A DNA stretch of 64,000 nucleotides from Methanobacterium sp. (GCA_016222945.1 JACRPY010000002.1:186001-250000); one strand, 5' to 3'; positions 8,735-17,704 are shown, counted from the stretch's first letter. Notes: generated by a model from the letters alone, not told the origin. Numbers and translations: made by a program.

Positions 8735-10282
8735 TTATTTTGCAAACCTTTCTATAAATTTAACTACTTTTTCCAGTACTTTAGATAACGGACCTAATTT
8801 TACCATGTACTTCCTCATTATGCGTACATCATCCTTTTTAAATCCTCCAAAGAGTGTTAAGGCAATTATATACGCAACGGGGGATATAATTATGGCTGTA
8901 ATTAAGCCATAAACATCTTTGGGTATTATAAAAATAATTAATCCCATTACAACAGAAGCTATACCAATTCTCGCAAAATCTAGATAAGGTGGCTTAATTT
9001 CAGTTATATGGAAGGTTCTCCACACAATCGCAATCATTATAATGAAGGCAGCGATAGTTGTAGCTACTGCAGCACCTATAAGTCCATAATATTGAACCAT
9101 AAAATAATTCAATGTAATGTTTATTACAGTTCCTATAAGGAGAATAACCATGGGAATTCTTGGATGTCCAATTCCCTGAGAAATACTGGATGAAACCATA
9201 AACAAAGTATAAAATGTCATACCTATAACAAGAATGCTCAGGGCACCTGCACCATAGATGTAATTTGACCCAAATATCAGGCTTAAAATAGGTTGAGCAA
9301 ATATGGAAACGCCAACACAAATTGGTAGAACAGTTAAAATAACATAACGATATGATTGAGTAACGTAGGTCTCAAGGAGCTTTTTGTCCTTTAAACTGGC
9401 TGCTTCAGATGCTGCGGGGAGTATTGCAGCAGCTACAGAAAGTGAAATGATTAAAGGTAATCTTGCTATGGGATCTGCTACTCCATAGTACCCTGCATCT
9501 TTAGCAGTCATATATCTACCTATCATAAATGTACTAACATCATATATGGCTAGTTCTGAGAGTCCTGTTATTGCAACAGGTATTGAAAACGTTAAAATTA
9601 TTCTTGCAAGGCCTAATTCTTCTTTTAAGCTTAATTTATTTTCAGGAGCAGGTTCTGGGAAATATTTCCATAGATATTTCCTAAATATTATAACTGCAGT
9701 TATTGCAGATGCTAAAAATCCTAATCCAGTACCAAGAACTGCGCCTGCAGCATAAAAACCTAATGATACAAGTACCACGGCGAATATGATGGTGAAAATT
9801 TGTTCAGCGGCTCTTGTGACTACTATAAATTCCATTCGGTATAATCCCTGGAAAGATCCCCTAAAAGCACCTACTATGACACTAAATGGAGTTATAAGTG
9901 CAACAGCTTGAAGAGGATATGCAACAGCAGGTTTATGGAACCAGTTAAGAGCTATCCAGTCTGCAGAAAAGAAGATTACAAGAGCAAAGAAGATACCTAA
10001 AATGGACATGATTTTTAAGGATGTAAAAATCACCTGCCGTGCCATTTCATCTTCGCCTACTGCTTTATGCTGTGCCACGAATTTTGCGACTGCAGGGGGG
10101 ATTCCAGCGGCTGATAAAATCTGAAAAATTCCCTGAAAGGGTAATGTCAGTACTACAAGACCGTAACCATCAGGGCCGAGTAATCTACTCATTAAAAACC
10201 TGTAAATTAAGCCACCTATTCTGAAGAATATGTAGCTTATCATTATGAGGAAACTTCCCTTTAATATCTTTGAACTTGCCAT
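8735..10282 (-). CDS. Polysaccharide flippase (MATE/Wzx-like membrane protein)
   Basis: A 515-residue integral membrane protein with about 12-14 hydrophobic segments and the typical N-terminal FRIGGLIYRFLMSRLLGPDGYG sequence of the oligosaccharide exporter branch (RfbX/Wzx, MurJ-like). It probably flips lipid-linked sugars or cell-wall precursors across the membrane; pseudomurein or exopolysaccharide precursors would suit a Methanobacteriales host, but that is inference. I chose the ATG at 10282 because GGTGAG lies just before it; an in-frame ATG seven codons upstream exists. It is divergent from the lipoprotein at 10661. Confidence 0.85.
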   Translation of the reverse strand: MASSKILKGSFLIMISYIFFRIGGLIYRFLMSRLLGPDGYGLVVLTLPFQGIFQILSAAGIPPAVAKFVAQHKAVGEDEMARQVIFTSLKIMSILGIFFALVIFFSADWIALNWFHKPAVAYPLQAVALITPFSVIVGAFRGSFQGLYRMEFIVVTRAAEQIFTIIFAVVLVSLGFYAAGAVLGTGLGFLASAITAVIIFRKYLWKYFPEPAPENKLSLKEELGLARIILTFSIPVAITGLSELAIYDVSTFMIGRYMTAKDAGYYGVADPIARLPLIISLSVAAAILPAASEAASLKDKKLLETYVTQSYRYVILTVLPICVGVSIFAQPILSLIFGSNYIYGAGALSILVIGMTFYTLFMVSSSISQGIGHPRIPMVILLIGTVINITLNYFMVQYYGLIGAAVATTIAAFIIMIAIVWRTFHITEIKPPYLDFARIGIASVVMGLIIFIIPKDVYGLITAIIISPVAYIIALTLFGGFKKDDVRIMRKYMVKLGPLSKVLEKVVKFIERFAK

Positions 10283-10660
10283 TAACTCACCAAAATTAAG
10301 CATCGACGGATGTACTACTTTAATTTATTTTATTTCCTTTAATCTATATTAATTGTAGTTATAAGTGTTTAAAAAACGTTTTTTAAATTTAAGATAAAAT
10401 TTTATACTTCAATCTATATGGAATGGATACTATTTAAAAGCTTTATTTAATAATTTTTAAATTTTAAGGAAATTAATATATGAATTTATTTTTAAATACG
10501 CGTCTTTTAATTATTTTCATATATGAGGATTATAAATGGCGGAATTTGAATAAAAAGGTATTTATAGCAGCAAATAAAATGGAAAATTTTAAATAGGCAT
10601 TTAATGTTAATATCTCTATTTAGTACTTACTTAAGGGGATTTTAAAAGAGGTGATCAAAA
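10283..10660. other. Intergenic region between divergent genes
   Basis: Contains no gene. It holds the promoters of the flippase (minus) and the lipoprotein (plus) and one perfect 20-bp palindrome at 10368-10387, listed separately. Two TTTTAAAT-type boxes near 10585 could serve the plus-strand gene. Confidence 0.4.
10368..10387. repeat. Perfect 20-bp palindrome
   Basis: TTTAAAAAACGTTTTTTAAA reads the same on both strands, centred on CG at 10377-10378. It lies in the divergent region between the flippase and a lipoprotein gene. It could be an operator for both promoters or simply a bidirectional hairpin. Confidence 0.6.
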
Positions 10661-11170
10661 TTGAATAATAAAGCAATTATTGGAATAATGGCAATGCTGA
10701 TTTTAGTGGTTTTAGCATCAGGTTGTACATCTACATCTGCTAATCAGTTTACAACTAAGGATTCTGCAGGGAAAGAAATGTCATTTACTATTCCTGCAGG
10801 ATGGACATTTGAGGAAAGAGCACCAGGCATGGTGGTAAGTGGTGAAACAAACAAAACCAACCACACAGCAGTAACTATCTCTAAATTGCCTACTAATGGG
10901 GCCTCACTGGAAGTTTTAAAAAATAATGCTACCTATGTTAAGACAGGAAAAATAGTATCTGAAGTTAACCGTACTGTAGACGGGGTTCAAGCCTATGAAA
11001 TTACCACAGATCAAATGGCAGGGGCATTAATAGGGAAAATAGGTGAAGCAAAGGACATAATATTTATAAAAAATGGAAATGTGTATAAAATCTCATTCTT
11101 TACTGGAGGAACGCTTCAACAGATCCAGCAAGACATAGATACTATTGTAAACAGTTTTAAATCAACATAA
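10661..11170 (+). CDS. PsbP-like lipoprotein
   Basis: A 169-residue exported lipoprotein. The signal sequence ends in LASGCTS, giving a lipobox Cys at about residue 22. The rest resembles the PsbP/Mog1-like alpha-beta sandwich found in many Methanobacterium lipoproteins: FTIPAGWTFEE near the start, a YKISFFTGG strand near the end and a final IVNSF helix. Function is unknown and an extracytoplasmic location is well supported. The start codon is TTG, placed 8 bases after GAGGTGATC; no ATG is available before the signal sequence. Confidence 0.75.
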   Translation: MNNKAIIGIMAMLILVVLASGCTSTSANQFTTKDSAGKEMSFTIPAGWTFEERAPGMVVSGETNKTNHTAVTISKLPTNGASLEVLKNNATYVKTGKIVSEVNRTVDGVQAYEITTDQMAGALIGKIGEAKDIIFIKNGNVYKISFFTGGTLQQIQQDIDTIVNSFKST

Positions 11171-11212
11171 AAGGGTTAATATAGTTCTAATCTTTTTATA
11201 TCCCTTATTTTT

Positions 11213-11788
11213 TTATTTATCTAAATGCTCTGCAAACTTTTTTACTGTTTTCTGGAGAGTTTTAAACCCATCTTCGTCATCTTTTACGCCATCAAGTGTG
11301 TCCTTTGACCAGAATGTGGCTCCTAAATTTGCTCCCCATGCCCCGCCGCTTACGGGTATTGCTCCAGTAAGCACGTAGTATGTGATTATTTGTTGTATTG
11401 CAAGTTCTTGGCCTCCGGATCTATCTCCACCTACTGCAATGGCCATTCCAACTTTATTTCTTAAAAAATCAATATCTACAGCACCCATTGCTCGTGTTCT
11501 ATCCATAACGGCCTTTAATTGTGCGCTGATTCCTCCATTATAACAGGGGGATGCCATTATTAGTCCTTTACAGTCTTTAAGAAGGCTGTAGACTTCATAC
11601 ATATCGTCTTTTTTAATACACTCTTTTTCTCTTAAACAGTAGTTGCAGTGCATACACCCGGCGATATCTTTTCCTCTAATACTAAAAAAGCTTGTTTCAT
11701 GGCCTTTTTCTTCCAGCATATTTAAAGCTTCATTTAAAACATAATATGTTGCTTGTTTTCTTGGACTTCCGCATATTCCTACAATCAT
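11213..11788 (-). CDS. Iron-sulfur flavoprotein (NADPH-dependent FMN reductase-like)
   Basis: A 191-residue flavodoxin-fold protein. The N-terminal GICGSPRK loop binds the FMN phosphate. CMHCNYCLREKEC (about 45-57) is the compact cysteine motif of archaeal iron-sulfur flavoproteins (Isf), which carry a [4Fe-4S] cluster next to FMN. MASPCYNGGISAQLKAVMDR is the conserved flavin-contact region. Isf proteins pass electrons between ferredoxin and small oxidants such as oxygen or peroxide in methanogens. Single gene, ATG start at 11788 after GAGGGTTATT. Assignment to family is firm; the physiological acceptor is not. Confidence 0.85.
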   Translation of the reverse strand: MIVGICGSPRKQATYYVLNEALNMLEEKGHETSFFSIRGKDIAGCMHCNYCLREKECIKKDDMYEVYSLLKDCKGLIMASPCYNGGISAQLKAVMDRTRAMGAVDIDFLRNKVGMAIAVGGDRSGGQELAIQQIITYYVLTGAIPVSGGAWGANLGATFWSKDTLDGVKDDEDGFKTLQKTVKKFAEHLDK

Positions 11789-11901
11789 AATAACCCTCGG
11801 ATCATATTATGATTCTTAAATAGATAAAAGTTGTTAATGGAAATATTTTAGAAAAAATAGAAATAAAAAAGAGTTTATTGATGAAATAAATGAATTAAAT
11901 A

Positions 11902-12276
11902 TTATTTTTCAATAACATTACTAACTTCAAAATCTTCAGAAACCCACAACCCTACGATATTTAAATCTGGAAATAAGGATTTAATTCGATTTACAGCAGC
12001 GTAAATATGTTTTTCATGGGTTAAATCATTAACTGGATTTCCAACACAATCATAATGTCCAACAATGAATACATTTTCAGAATCATGAATATCAACTGTA
12101 ATCTGTACTTTTTTAATGATATTTTGGATATTAGAACTTTTATCAGCTAAAAATCCGTTCATTCCAGGTTCTGTTATCATATCCACGTATTTAATGTTGT
12201 AATTTTCCATTATCCATTTTATCACGGGTAGCTGTACTCTCCCGTCCATGCAGTTTAGGCAGGTAGCGAAGGTCAT
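11902..12276 (-). CDS. Beta-carbonic-anhydrase-like protein
   Basis: A small 124-residue protein. CMDGR (about 9-13) matches the Cys-x-Asp/Ser-x-Arg motif of beta carbonic anhydrases and GHYDC (about 73-77) the His-x-x-Cys motif, so the three zinc ligands are present. It is much shorter than classical beta-class enzymes (about 170-220 residues). Similar short proteins are widespread in anaerobes and their activity is uncertain. Either CO2 hydration or a zinc-dependent activity of another kind is possible. Start ATG follows GGAGAATAA. Confidence 0.65.
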   Translation of the reverse strand: MTFATCLNCMDGRVQLPVIKWIMENYNIKYVDMITEPGMNGFLADKSSNIQNIIKKVQITVDIHDSENVFIVGHYDCVGNPVNDLTHEKHIYAAVNRIKSLFPDLNIVGLWVSEDFEVSNVIEK

Positions 12277-12349
12277 ATTTATTCTCCTATGTCTCGTTAT
12301 TGGTTAAAAAAGAATTATATGTAGAAAATATTCAATTAAATAAACACTG

Positions 12350-12366
12350 CAAAATCTTTGATTTTG
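12350..12366. repeat. Solo A-type palindrome (CAAAATC/GATTTTG)
   Basis: CAAAATC (12350-12356), loop TTT, GATTTTG (12360-12366). The stem and loop size equal those of the A half of the bipartite palindromes at 35698, 47056 and 52719, but no B half follows. It lies between the carbonic-anhydrase-like gene and fae-hps. Confidence 0.5.
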
Positions 12367-12436
12367 AGCGTTAAATAAAAAATAGAATAAGCATAGAATG
12401 TTCCATACTTATTAAATGTAATTAAACAAATTATTA

Positions 12437-13657
12437 TTAGATTGACTCGTCTTCATCCATTGCAAGTCTCATTGTGTCTGGGTCTTGAGGCATGTGTTCT
12501 AAGAAGTCTTCAGCTGAACGTCTTACATCTCTTGAGCCTATGATGTACCTTCCAACAACAATGATGTCGGCACCGCTTGTAAGTGCTTTATTCACCTTAT
12601 CTGGGGTTACTCCGCCTGCAACAGCAACAAGTCCGTTTTTATTCAGGAGTTCTTTGATCTGGTTTATATTACCCCATTCGGTAACTTCAGCCATTTCTTC
12701 GCCTCTTTCTGTTGCCATTGTTTCTAAATCAACATTTCTGTGTAACAAAACAATATCTGGCTTGTATTCTAGGGATTGAAGTTTTTCAACGAAGTTGTCA
12801 ACATTCATCATATCTAAGATGGAGTATATTCCCTGTTTCATTGCTTCATGAACTGCTTTTTCTATGGATTCGATGGTTCCCAGTCCAGAGATTGCTACAG
12901 CGTCAGCTGTTTCATCTGCAGCCATTTTTATCTCTATTCTTCCTACATCAAGGGTTTTAAGGTCTGCAATAATGAATGCGTCTTGTCTAAGTTCTCTGAT
13001 CCTGCTTATAACTCCAACACCGAATTTTTTAACCAGTGGTGTTCCAGCTTCAAGTAATATTCTTTCACGGTTGGGAAGACTGTTTACAATCCTTTCTACT
13101 TCGTCAAAGTTATCTAAATCAAGTGCAACCTGTAAGTATGGTGGTTTCCATAGTCTTACTACTTTAAAGCCCATTATGGCATGTGCACCACGGTCTTTTT
13201 CAGCTAAAACCTTTTTAGCTGATGGGTAGTCTTCCATTGCTCTTCTAATTGCTAATTTTGTTGCCCCATAGTTGTACTGGTAAATTTTTCGATAATCTTC
13301 AGCTTCAGGGTGTATGAACACGCTTGCAAGGATTACTATGTCTTCTACTTTATCTTCGGGGATAAGTCCTTCTTCTACTGCATCTGCAACAGCTCTACCT
13401 ACTGCGGTTTGTGCTGGGCCGAAAATCTTGTTTGCATCTTCTAAACAGCCGACTGTGACTTTAGGAATAATTAATGTCGCTGGTTTTGTCATTAAATTTG
13501 GTCTAATCACTGAAAGAAGTGGTGTGTGACCAATTGAAAGCTGTGTTAAGCCGTTTGTGAATGCGGTCCCTGCAGGGCCATTTTTATCTCCAATTACTAA
13601 ATCAACATGAGCTATTTCATTGCCATTTCCAATTAGGGCTTCGCCAATAAGATACAT
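12437..13657 (-). CDS. fae-hps: Bifunctional formaldehyde-activating enzyme / 3-hexulose-6-phosphate synthase
   Basis: A 406-residue fusion. The N-terminal about 160 residues are the Fae domain (GEALIGNGNEIAHVDL, NGLTQLSIGHTP), which condenses formaldehyde with tetrahydromethanopterin. The C-terminal about 240 residues are an orotidine-phosphate-decarboxylase-type TIM barrel (ADLKTLDVGRIEIKMAADETAD, VAVAGGVTPDKV), the hexulose-6-phosphate synthase that joins or splits formaldehyde and ribulose 5-phosphate. In methanogens without the oxidative pentose pathway this fusion makes ribulose/ribose 5-phosphate and recovers the released formaldehyde onto methanopterin. Start ATG follows GGAGGATTAAA. 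Not in an operon here. Confidence 0.95.
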   Translation of the reverse strand: MYLIGEALIGNGNEIAHVDLVIGDKNGPAGTAFTNGLTQLSIGHTPLLSVIRPNLMTKPATLIIPKVTVGCLEDANKIFGPAQTAVGRAVADAVEEGLIPEDKVEDIVILASVFIHPEAEDYRKIYQYNYGATKLAIRRAMEDYPSAKKVLAEKDRGAHAIMGFKVVRLWKPPYLQVALDLDNFDEVERIVNSLPNRERILLEAGTPLVKKFGVGVISRIRELRQDAFIIADLKTLDVGRIEIKMAADETADAVAISGLGTIESIEKAVHEAMKQGIYSILDMMNVDNFVEKLQSLEYKPDIVLLHRNVDLETMATERGEEMAEVTEWGNINQIKELLNKNGLVAVAGGVTPDKVNKALTSGADIIVVGRYIIGSRDVRRSAEDFLEHMPQDPDTMRLAMDEDESI

Positions 13658-13800
13658 AATTTTAATCCTCCATATTAATCTCAGATAATGTATAAATAAA
13701 ACAATATAAATATAGTTTTAGTTTTTTGGATATCTTATTGTATTTAGAAATAGGCTGATAGATTATATTGACGCTTGAGTTAAGAAAAAATAAAAAAAGA

Positions 13801-13826
13801 ATAATTTCCTCTAAGAAATTATTTTT
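13801..13826. terminator. Hairpin terminator after the beta-helix gene
   Basis: ATAATTTC (13801-13808), loop CTCTAA, GAAATTAT (13815-13822). On the minus strand the stem is followed by a long T-rich run, which fits termination of the gene ending at 13837; T's also follow on the plus strand. Confidence 0.55.
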
Positions 13827-13836
13827 ATGTGGAAAT

Positions 13837-15393
13837 TTATCTTGTACTTGTTCTTGTTACTGTGTGGTATAGCCATCCGTATTTCCATTTATATCTCCAC
13901 TTGTACTTCCATTTTCCGTGGGATTTAAACCATTTTTTACGCCAGGACTTGTACCATCCTTTCTTGTAACGAACTTTAACTGTGTAGGTGTATGTACCTG
14001 CATTTACTTGATTCGCGATGTTTACACTTGTTGGAATTGGTGCTTGGCTGTCTAAAGCTGCTGAAGCTGTTGCAACTCCTGGAGTTGAACCTGCTGTTAA
14101 TGTAGCTGTTGCTTTACCGTTTAGGGTTTCTCCGGGGTTGTTTATAGTTCCAAGGTTTGTGGTGAATGTAACTGGTATTTTATCTGGGAAATGTTCAGTA
14201 GCAGGGTGAACACCTCCTGCTGAGTCGTGGGTAAAGTCTGCTGTAATTGTCGAAGTGCCACCAGTATGGATGGTTGTTGGAGAAGCTGTTACAGTCATTA
14301 TTAACCATGGACTGTAATTTACAGTATGTCCTCGTCCATTAAAGATTTTACTGCTTGGATCGGCATTTGAACCATACCAGTTGTACTGTGCGTCTAATGT
14401 ACCTGAACTTAAAAGTGAAATTGCTTCATTAGTAGATATGATCCTGTTGAAGTTGATACGATTATCAGGAGATAATGAATAAATCCCTGTTCTGGCGGTT
14501 ATGCTGTTTTCACTTATGTAATTACCGTTTACAGTATCTATATACATTCCATATGCTGCTGTGGATGTACTTATAACTGATAGTATGTTCCCTACAATAA
14601 GGTTATGTGAATCACCTATTAAAATTCCATAGGCACCACTTGTTGGCGTGCCTATAACGGTTATTGTGTTTTCAGCAACGGTGTTGTGATCTGCAGCAGT
14701 ATTAAGCCAAATTCCATATGCATCGCTGCTTCCGGCGGCTGTTATTATGTTTTTAGATATGACGTTATCTGCTGCATTTCCCAAAATGACTGTTTCACTA
14801 TTTCCTGAAGGATCTGTAACTCCATTTAGCGTGTTATCATGTATATAATTGTTGTTTCCACTTATTTGAACTGCTATTAAACTACCACTTATGGTATTTC
14901 TAAGAATCTGACAGTTATCTGCACTATTAATGTCTACTCCGATACCTGTAGGATTGTTTATGGTGAATCCTTGGATAATTGAATCACTTCCAGGTGTAGT
15001 AATCATGAAGCTTGTGACTGTTGCTGTTCCTGCCCCTGTGGGGAATATAGTTAACCTTTTGTTAACCAAAATGTTTTCATTGTAGGTTCCAGGATCAACT
15101 TCGATTGTATCGCCATCAATAGCATGATTTACAGCATCTTGGATAGTTGTGGATGTGTATACAACTGTTCCACCTCTAACTACTCTTGGGTCAGGTAATG
15201 CTGTTGATTGTGCTGTATTCTCTGTACTTGTAGTGTCTGCAGGGTATGAATTTGAATTTTGATCATCTAAAATCGTTGTACTGGATGAATCTTCAGCTGA
15301 AACGGCGCCTGCAAACATCAAAGCAAATGATAAAGTGATTAAGATTATTATTGCTTGTTTTTTGATTTTTTCACCTCCTTTATAATTTTCCAT
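13837..15393 (-). CDS. Parallel beta-helix surface protein with Trp/Lys-rich C terminus
   Basis: An exported protein of up to 518 residues. The signal peptide (KKQAIIILITLSFALMFAG...) is followed by a Ser/Thr linker, about 280 residues of PbH1 beta-helix turns, a YNWYGSNADPSS helix-end motif, a bacterial Ig-like domain (about 360-470), and a strongly basic, Trp/Tyr-rich tail of about 45 residues (KKGWYKSW, KWKYKWRYKWKYG). The tail is unusual and could anchor the protein to the wall. The only in-frame ATG (15393) has no ribosome binding site, whereas GGAGGTG lies inside codons 6-8 and points to ATC at 15366 as the actual start. Paralogous in design to the gene at 1373. Confidence 0.85.
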   Translation of the reverse strand: MENYKGGEKIKKQAIIILITLSFALMFAGAVSAEDSSSTTILDDQNSNSYPADTTSTENTAQSTALPDPRVVRGGTVVYTSTTIQDAVNHAIDGDTIEVDPGTYNENILVNKRLTIFPTGAGTATVTSFMITTPGSDSIIQGFTINNPTGIGVDINSADNCQILRNTISGSLIAVQISGNNNYIHDNTLNGVTDPSGNSETVILGNAADNVISKNIITAAGSSDAYGIWLNTAADHNTVAENTITVIGTPTSGAYGILIGDSHNLIVGNILSVISTSTAAYGMYIDTVNGNYISENSITARTGIYSLSPDNRINFNRIISTNEAISLLSSGTLDAQYNWYGSNADPSSKIFNGRGHTVNYSPWLIMTVTASPTTIHTGGTSTITADFTHDSAGGVHPATEHFPDKIPVTFTTNLGTINNPGETLNGKATATLTAGSTPGVATASAALDSQAPIPTSVNIANQVNAGTYTYTVKVRYKKGWYKSWRKKWFKSHGKWKYKWRYKWKYGWLYHTVTRTSTR

Positions 15394-15581
15394 TAATTTT
15401 GGTGATTACAAAATATGAATCCCATAAGTCTGTCAGTACAGACACCCATATAAAGTTTATTATATAAAAATACGAAAAAATAGAAATTAATTATTAATTA
15501 TACAAAAAAACATTCTTAAAACTTAATTTAAAAAAAGGCAAAACTAATCTCTATTTTGAAATAAATCAGAAAAATACTTTA

Positions 15582-16130
15582 TTATGAGCAAATACCCAAA
15601 GCTAGATTATCTATAAACTTTTCTATGGCCTCATCCATGTTAAAAACGGCACGCCCATGATATTTCTCACCAGCAAGCGTATATGTAAAGGATAGTATTG
15701 TCATTGCAAATATGGGATAGTCAATGGCATCATTCTTTAAATTGTCTTCAAGATGTTTACTAAGAAGGCCAACCCATTCAATCATAAACGGTTCAGAAGG
15801 TTTACTTGTTTCTTCCAGTATTAAATGTATAATTTCATAGTTATCATCACAAAACGCAGCTAGATCCGTTACAACAGTATTTAGAAAGTCTTTGGGGGTT
15901 TCACATATATAATCCTTAAATATACAGGCAAAATCCTCTTTAAGCTTGTCTATATATTGAACTGCCATCATATCATAAAGATTTTTTTTAGTTTTGAATT
16001 TCCGGAACAAAGTCTTCTCATTGAACCCTGCTTCTTCTGCAATGGCTATAGTAGTAGCAGATTCATATCCTTTTTTTGAAAATAATTTTAAGGCAGCATC
16101 CAAAATTTTTTGTTCAGTTTCATCTGTCAT
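15582..16130 (-). CDS. TetR-family transcriptional regulator
   Basis: A 182-residue intact TetR-type repressor: residues 1-50 hold the helix-turn-helix (ATTIAIAEEAGFNEKTLFRKF) and the rest is the helical ligand-binding and dimerisation domain. It is a close paralogue of the broken regulator at 5715-6262 (both begin MTDE.EQKI/MDAAL). The ligand is unknown. It is divergently placed 188 bases from the beta-helix gene's upstream side, so regulation of that surface gene or of itself is possible. Start ATG at 16130 without strong Shine-Dalgarno; a leaderless transcript is likely. Confidence 0.85.
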   Translation of the reverse strand: MTDETEQKILDAALKLFSKKGYESATTIAIAEEAGFNEKTLFRKFKTKKNLYDMMAVQYIDKLKEDFACIFKDYICETPKDFLNTVVTDLAAFCDDNYEIIHLILEETSKPSEPFMIEWVGLLSKHLEDNLKNDAIDYPIFAMTILSFTYTLAGEKYHGRAVFNMDEAIEKFIDNLALGICS

Positions 16131-16279
16131 ATAGTCAACTGTATTTTTTTAAGACTTTAAATTTTGTGAATTAATTTCAAAAAAATGATGGATTAAATGG
16201 GAATAATAAGTTATAATTGATTTTATAACAAAATAGCTTAAAAAAATTAATAAAATAAAAAAAGAGATGAAATATTTAT

Positions 16280-17572
16280 TTAACCTGGAAGGTTATCATT
16301 TATATAGTCATCATATCCTTTAAGGTCAAGCATTCCATGCCCTGAGAAGTTAATTATAATGTTTTTCTCTTCTTTATTCTTTTTACATTCTAATGCTTCA
16401 TCCATACCTACTTTTATGGCGTGACATGTCTCTGGAGCTGGAACTACTCCTTCACATTTAGCAAAAGTGGTACCGCTCTTGAATATGTCATTTTGACCTA
16501 CGGAACGTGCCTCTATAATGCCTTCATGTAAAAGCAATGATACCTGCGATGACATTCCATGGTAACGTAAGCCTCCTGCATGCACAGATGGAGGTACAAA
16601 TTCATGTCCAAGGGTATACATCTTGAGAAGCGGTGTTAAGCCTGCTGTATCTCCAAAGTCGTACATATATTCTCCTTTGGTAAGAGTAGGGCATGATGAA
16701 GGTTCTGCTGCAATGAACTTGCAATTAATCTTTCCATCGAGCTGGTCTTTAACAAAGGGGAATGTAGCTCCAGCAAAATTACTTCCACCACCTACACATC
16801 CAACAATCACATCAGGATCTTCCCCTATTTTTTCCATCTGTTTTTTGGTTTCAAGACCTATAACTGTCTGATGCAACATAACGTGGTTTAAAACACTTCC
16901 AAGTGAATAATAAGTACTATCGTCATTTAATGCATCTTCCATAGCTTCAGAAATTGCAATTCCAAGGGAACCAGGATGGTTAGGGTCATTAGCTAATATT
17001 TTTCTTCCAAATTCAGTCTTATTACTTGGTGAGGGTATAACTTCTCCATCATAAATCTGCATAATTGTTTTCCTGTAAGGTTTTTGTGTAAATGAAACAT
17101 TAACCATGTAAACAGTACAATCAAGACCAACTAAAGAACATGCTAAAGATAACGCTGTACCCCACTGCCCTGCACCTGTTTCTGTTGTAAGACGTTCTAC
17201 TCCATCTTTTTTAGCATAATATGCTTGTGCAATAGCAGTATTAAGTTTGTGACTTCCTGTTGGGGAATAATCTTCTCTCTTGTAATAAATCTTTGCAGGA
17301 GTATCTAAGTAATCTTCAAGTCCTTTGGCTCTAAATAGTGGACTTGGTCTTCCCATCATCTTATAAACGTTTCTTACTTCTTTTGGAATTTTGATCCATC
17401 GATCTTGTGACATTTCCTGCTCTAAAACACCTTTAGAGAATATTTTTGGCAAACTCTCCAGTTGTTTTCCTTCTTCAGTCTGATCTGGTGCGGGAAGTTC
17501 TACTGGTAAGTCAGCAGCTATGTTATACCATTTTTTTGGAATTTCTTTCTCTGATAACGTAACCTTATACAT
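16280..17572 (-). CDS. trpB2: Tryptophan synthase beta-like protein TrpB2
   Basis: A 430-residue pyridoxal-phosphate enzyme of the TrpB2 class. Landmarks are the N-terminal extension before PSPLFRAKGLE, the PLP lysine in GSHKLNTAIAQA (about residue 110), the phosphate-cup GCVGGGSNFAG, and the C-terminal NFSGHGMLDL. TrpB2 enzymes are longer than TrpB1, do not need TrpA and make tryptophan from indole and serine, acting as an indole salvage enzyme. The upstream region contains TRP-box-like sites (see 17591-17651), as reported for trpB2 of Methanothermobacter under TrpY control. Confidence 0.93.
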   Translation of the reverse strand: MYKVTLSEKEIPKKWYNIAADLPVELPAPDQTEEGKQLESLPKIFSKGVLEQEMSQDRWIKIPKEVRNVYKMMGRPSPLFRAKGLEDYLDTPAKIYYKREDYSPTGSHKLNTAIAQAYYAKKDGVERLTTETGAGQWGTALSLACSLVGLDCTVYMVNVSFTQKPYRKTIMQIYDGEVIPSPSNKTEFGRKILANDPNHPGSLGIAISEAMEDALNDDSTYYSLGSVLNHVMLHQTVIGLETKKQMEKIGEDPDVIVGCVGGGSNFAGATFPFVKDQLDGKINCKFIAAEPSSCPTLTKGEYMYDFGDTAGLTPLLKMYTLGHEFVPPSVHAGGLRYHGMSSQVSLLLHEGIIEARSVGQNDIFKSGTTFAKCEGVVPAPETCHAIKVGMDEALECKKNKEEKNIIINFSGHGMLDLKGYDDYINDNLPG

Positions 17573-17590
17573 TTAATCACCATTTATCTT

Positions 17591-17651
17591 TGTATAAAAT
17601 TATATACATTATGTACTATTTAAACCTTTATTGTACAAATATATACATTAG
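17591..17651 (-). promoter_or_regulatory. TRP-box-like sites upstream of trpB2
   Basis: TGTACA (17632-17637) and the near match TGTACT (17612-17617), with two copies of TATATACATTA (17601-17611 and 17640-17650) about 39 bases apart, lie 20-80 bases before the trpB2 start. In Methanothermobacter the repressor TrpY binds TGTACA boxes in trp promoters including trpB2. The repeats overlap the expected TATA region, consistent with repression by blocking the promoter. Confidence 0.5.
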
Positions 17652-17688
17652 ATTGTTTTTCTAAATTAGTATTTTTCTTAAATTGAGG

Positions 17689-17704
17689 GTTTATTATATA
17701 TAAA
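17689..17704 (+). repeat. Candidate attachment site, left copy
   Basis: GTTTATTATATATAAA here is repeated exactly at 28836-28851. The two copies bracket the integrase, replication and GHKL genes (about 11.1 kb). They resemble TATA-box sequence, and the right copy is placed as the promoter of the DUF1786 gene, so chance similarity of promoters is a real alternative. Confidence 0.35.

Noticed and set aside
12492..13529. Several plus-strand open frames across fae-hps
   Set aside because: Antisense shadows of a well recognised minus-strand gene.
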